This document shows, piece after piece, positions 63,531-64,000 of a stretch of DNA of 64,000 nucleotides. Location of the stretch: the NCBI GenBank assembly GCA_031216915.1, contig CM062296.1, forward strand, positions 144,316,344 through 144,380,343. Reading direction: 5' to 3'. Both the position numbers and the translations under genes were made by a program. The notes under the pieces were generated by a model that was not told the origin of the DNA, searched no databases, and saw only the letters and a program-made list of their open reading frames with translations. Numbering within the stretch: position 1 is the first letter of the stretch; the number at the start of each line of letters is the position of its first letter. This DNA comes from Pictodentalium vernedei. Taxonomy: Eukaryota; Mollusca; Scaphopoda; Dentaliida; Dentaliidae.

Positions 63531-63864
63531 GTGGATCATGCTGGCTTAGTAAGTAGAGGTGCAGGCTGCAAGCCGAGAGGTCCTCGGTTCACCTGTGGCA
63601 ACTGCGATGTGTCCTTGGGCAAGACACTTAATCCCACTTGCCAATGTGGGGGCACAGTGGCATTGTGTACTAAAGCGTACTGCACGTCGATGGTGCACTT
63701 GTCTTCAACCAATGCTAACCCTGCTTGTGTGGAGTTGGAATGTTGGGGAGTCTGACAGTTGCTCGGTGGTTCTTGCCATGTACTTCGGCTTCCTCCACCT
63801 GTAAAACTGTCTGACACGAGTTGACCCTGGCTGTCAAAAGTGTCATTAAACTCTAAATAAATAA
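63531..63864 (+). mobile_element. K19 SINE
   Basis: GGATCATGCTGGCTTAGTAAG head (CAGGCTGCAAGCC type; the GAATCC part of the B box is deleted), full body, tail TTAAACTCTAAATAAATAAA. Confidence 0.8.
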
Positions 63865-64000
63865 AGAGGGCCGAGGGCTGACTGGTTCCAGGTCATAACA
63901 GCGTCAAATTCCTTAGAGAATTAGACTGGTGTCTTGAAAACATGATGCAGATGCAGTTTCATTAATCAGAGTCTTTTTTGTACAGCCACTTATTGGAGCA
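63865..64000. other. Unassigned sequence at window edge
   Basis: Nothing recognised. Confidence 0.35.

Overview
Organism and setting. The window is AT-rich, intron-dense animal DNA with no operons, ribosome binding sites or bacterial signals. The repeat content is lophotrochozoan in character and most like a mollusc, probably a bivalve (inference): tRNA-headed SINEs ending in (AATA)n, hairpin-headed GTCCGT repeats of the AGCTCA...CAGGTGAGC...GGCCTCTTGTT kind, a DIRS-family fossil, and dense palindromic MITEs. One convincing host exon is present (25778-25884, + strand). It reads as a piece of CADPS/CAPS, the calcium-dependent secretion activator of dense-core vesicle exocytosis. Two well-formed phase-0 microexon candidates follow downstream (43787-43798 and 45493-45510). 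The simplest reading is that most of the window is intron of a CADPS orthologue on the + strand, packed with transposons.

Layout. 1-5751: decayed DIRS-family retroelement fossil with terminal inverted repeats, its right end abutting half a palindromic MITE. 5752-9373: hairpin-headed repeats and a cluster of TTAA palindromes, one split by a hAT-like MITE. 9374-15308: a hairpin-headed repeat (F) split by a 4.6 kb block, which is bounded by two nearly identical 0.7 kb TTAA elements (N) and carries a second F copy. 15374-17385: hAT-like MITE, unknown coding-like segment (minus strand), hairpin-headed repeat. 17550-22740: MITEs, SINEs and a dead Tc1-like transposon (19361-21135). 22977-25286: two tandem-structured repeats. 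25420-27375: P3, the CADPS exon, and further MITEs. 27965-30381: Harbinger-like MITE split by an 11-unit, ~170-bp tandem array. 31015-64000: a dense nest of SINEs (J, K), TTAA palindromes, TA-flanked palindromes (D), Harbinger-like MITEs (E) and foldbacks, plus one tyrosine-recombinase (DUF3504-like) gene fragment at 38454-38810.

Family tags used below (mine, not database names). TTAA-flanked: P1, P2, P3, A, B, C, I, O (palindromic) and N. D: TA-flanked, CAGTGG ends. E: TTA/TAA-flanked, GGCC ends. H and hAT-1: 8-bp target duplications. F, G, S, T: hairpin-headed, tandem-bodied repeats. K: tRNA-headed SINE. J: SINE sharing the K tail. L, M, Q, R: other repeats.

How the parts interact. No gene system is evident. 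The main biology is transposon on transposon: at least a dozen clean nested insertions with readable target duplications (TTAA, TA, TTA/TAA, 8 bp, 9-13 bp) allow a relative chronology. The strongest oddities are the N-flanked insertion, one hairpin core shared by two families with unrelated ends (C and D), SINE bodies wearing different tRNA heads, and the microexon candidates. Coordinates of repeat edges are exact where a target duplication is quoted and otherwise good to about 5-20 bases.
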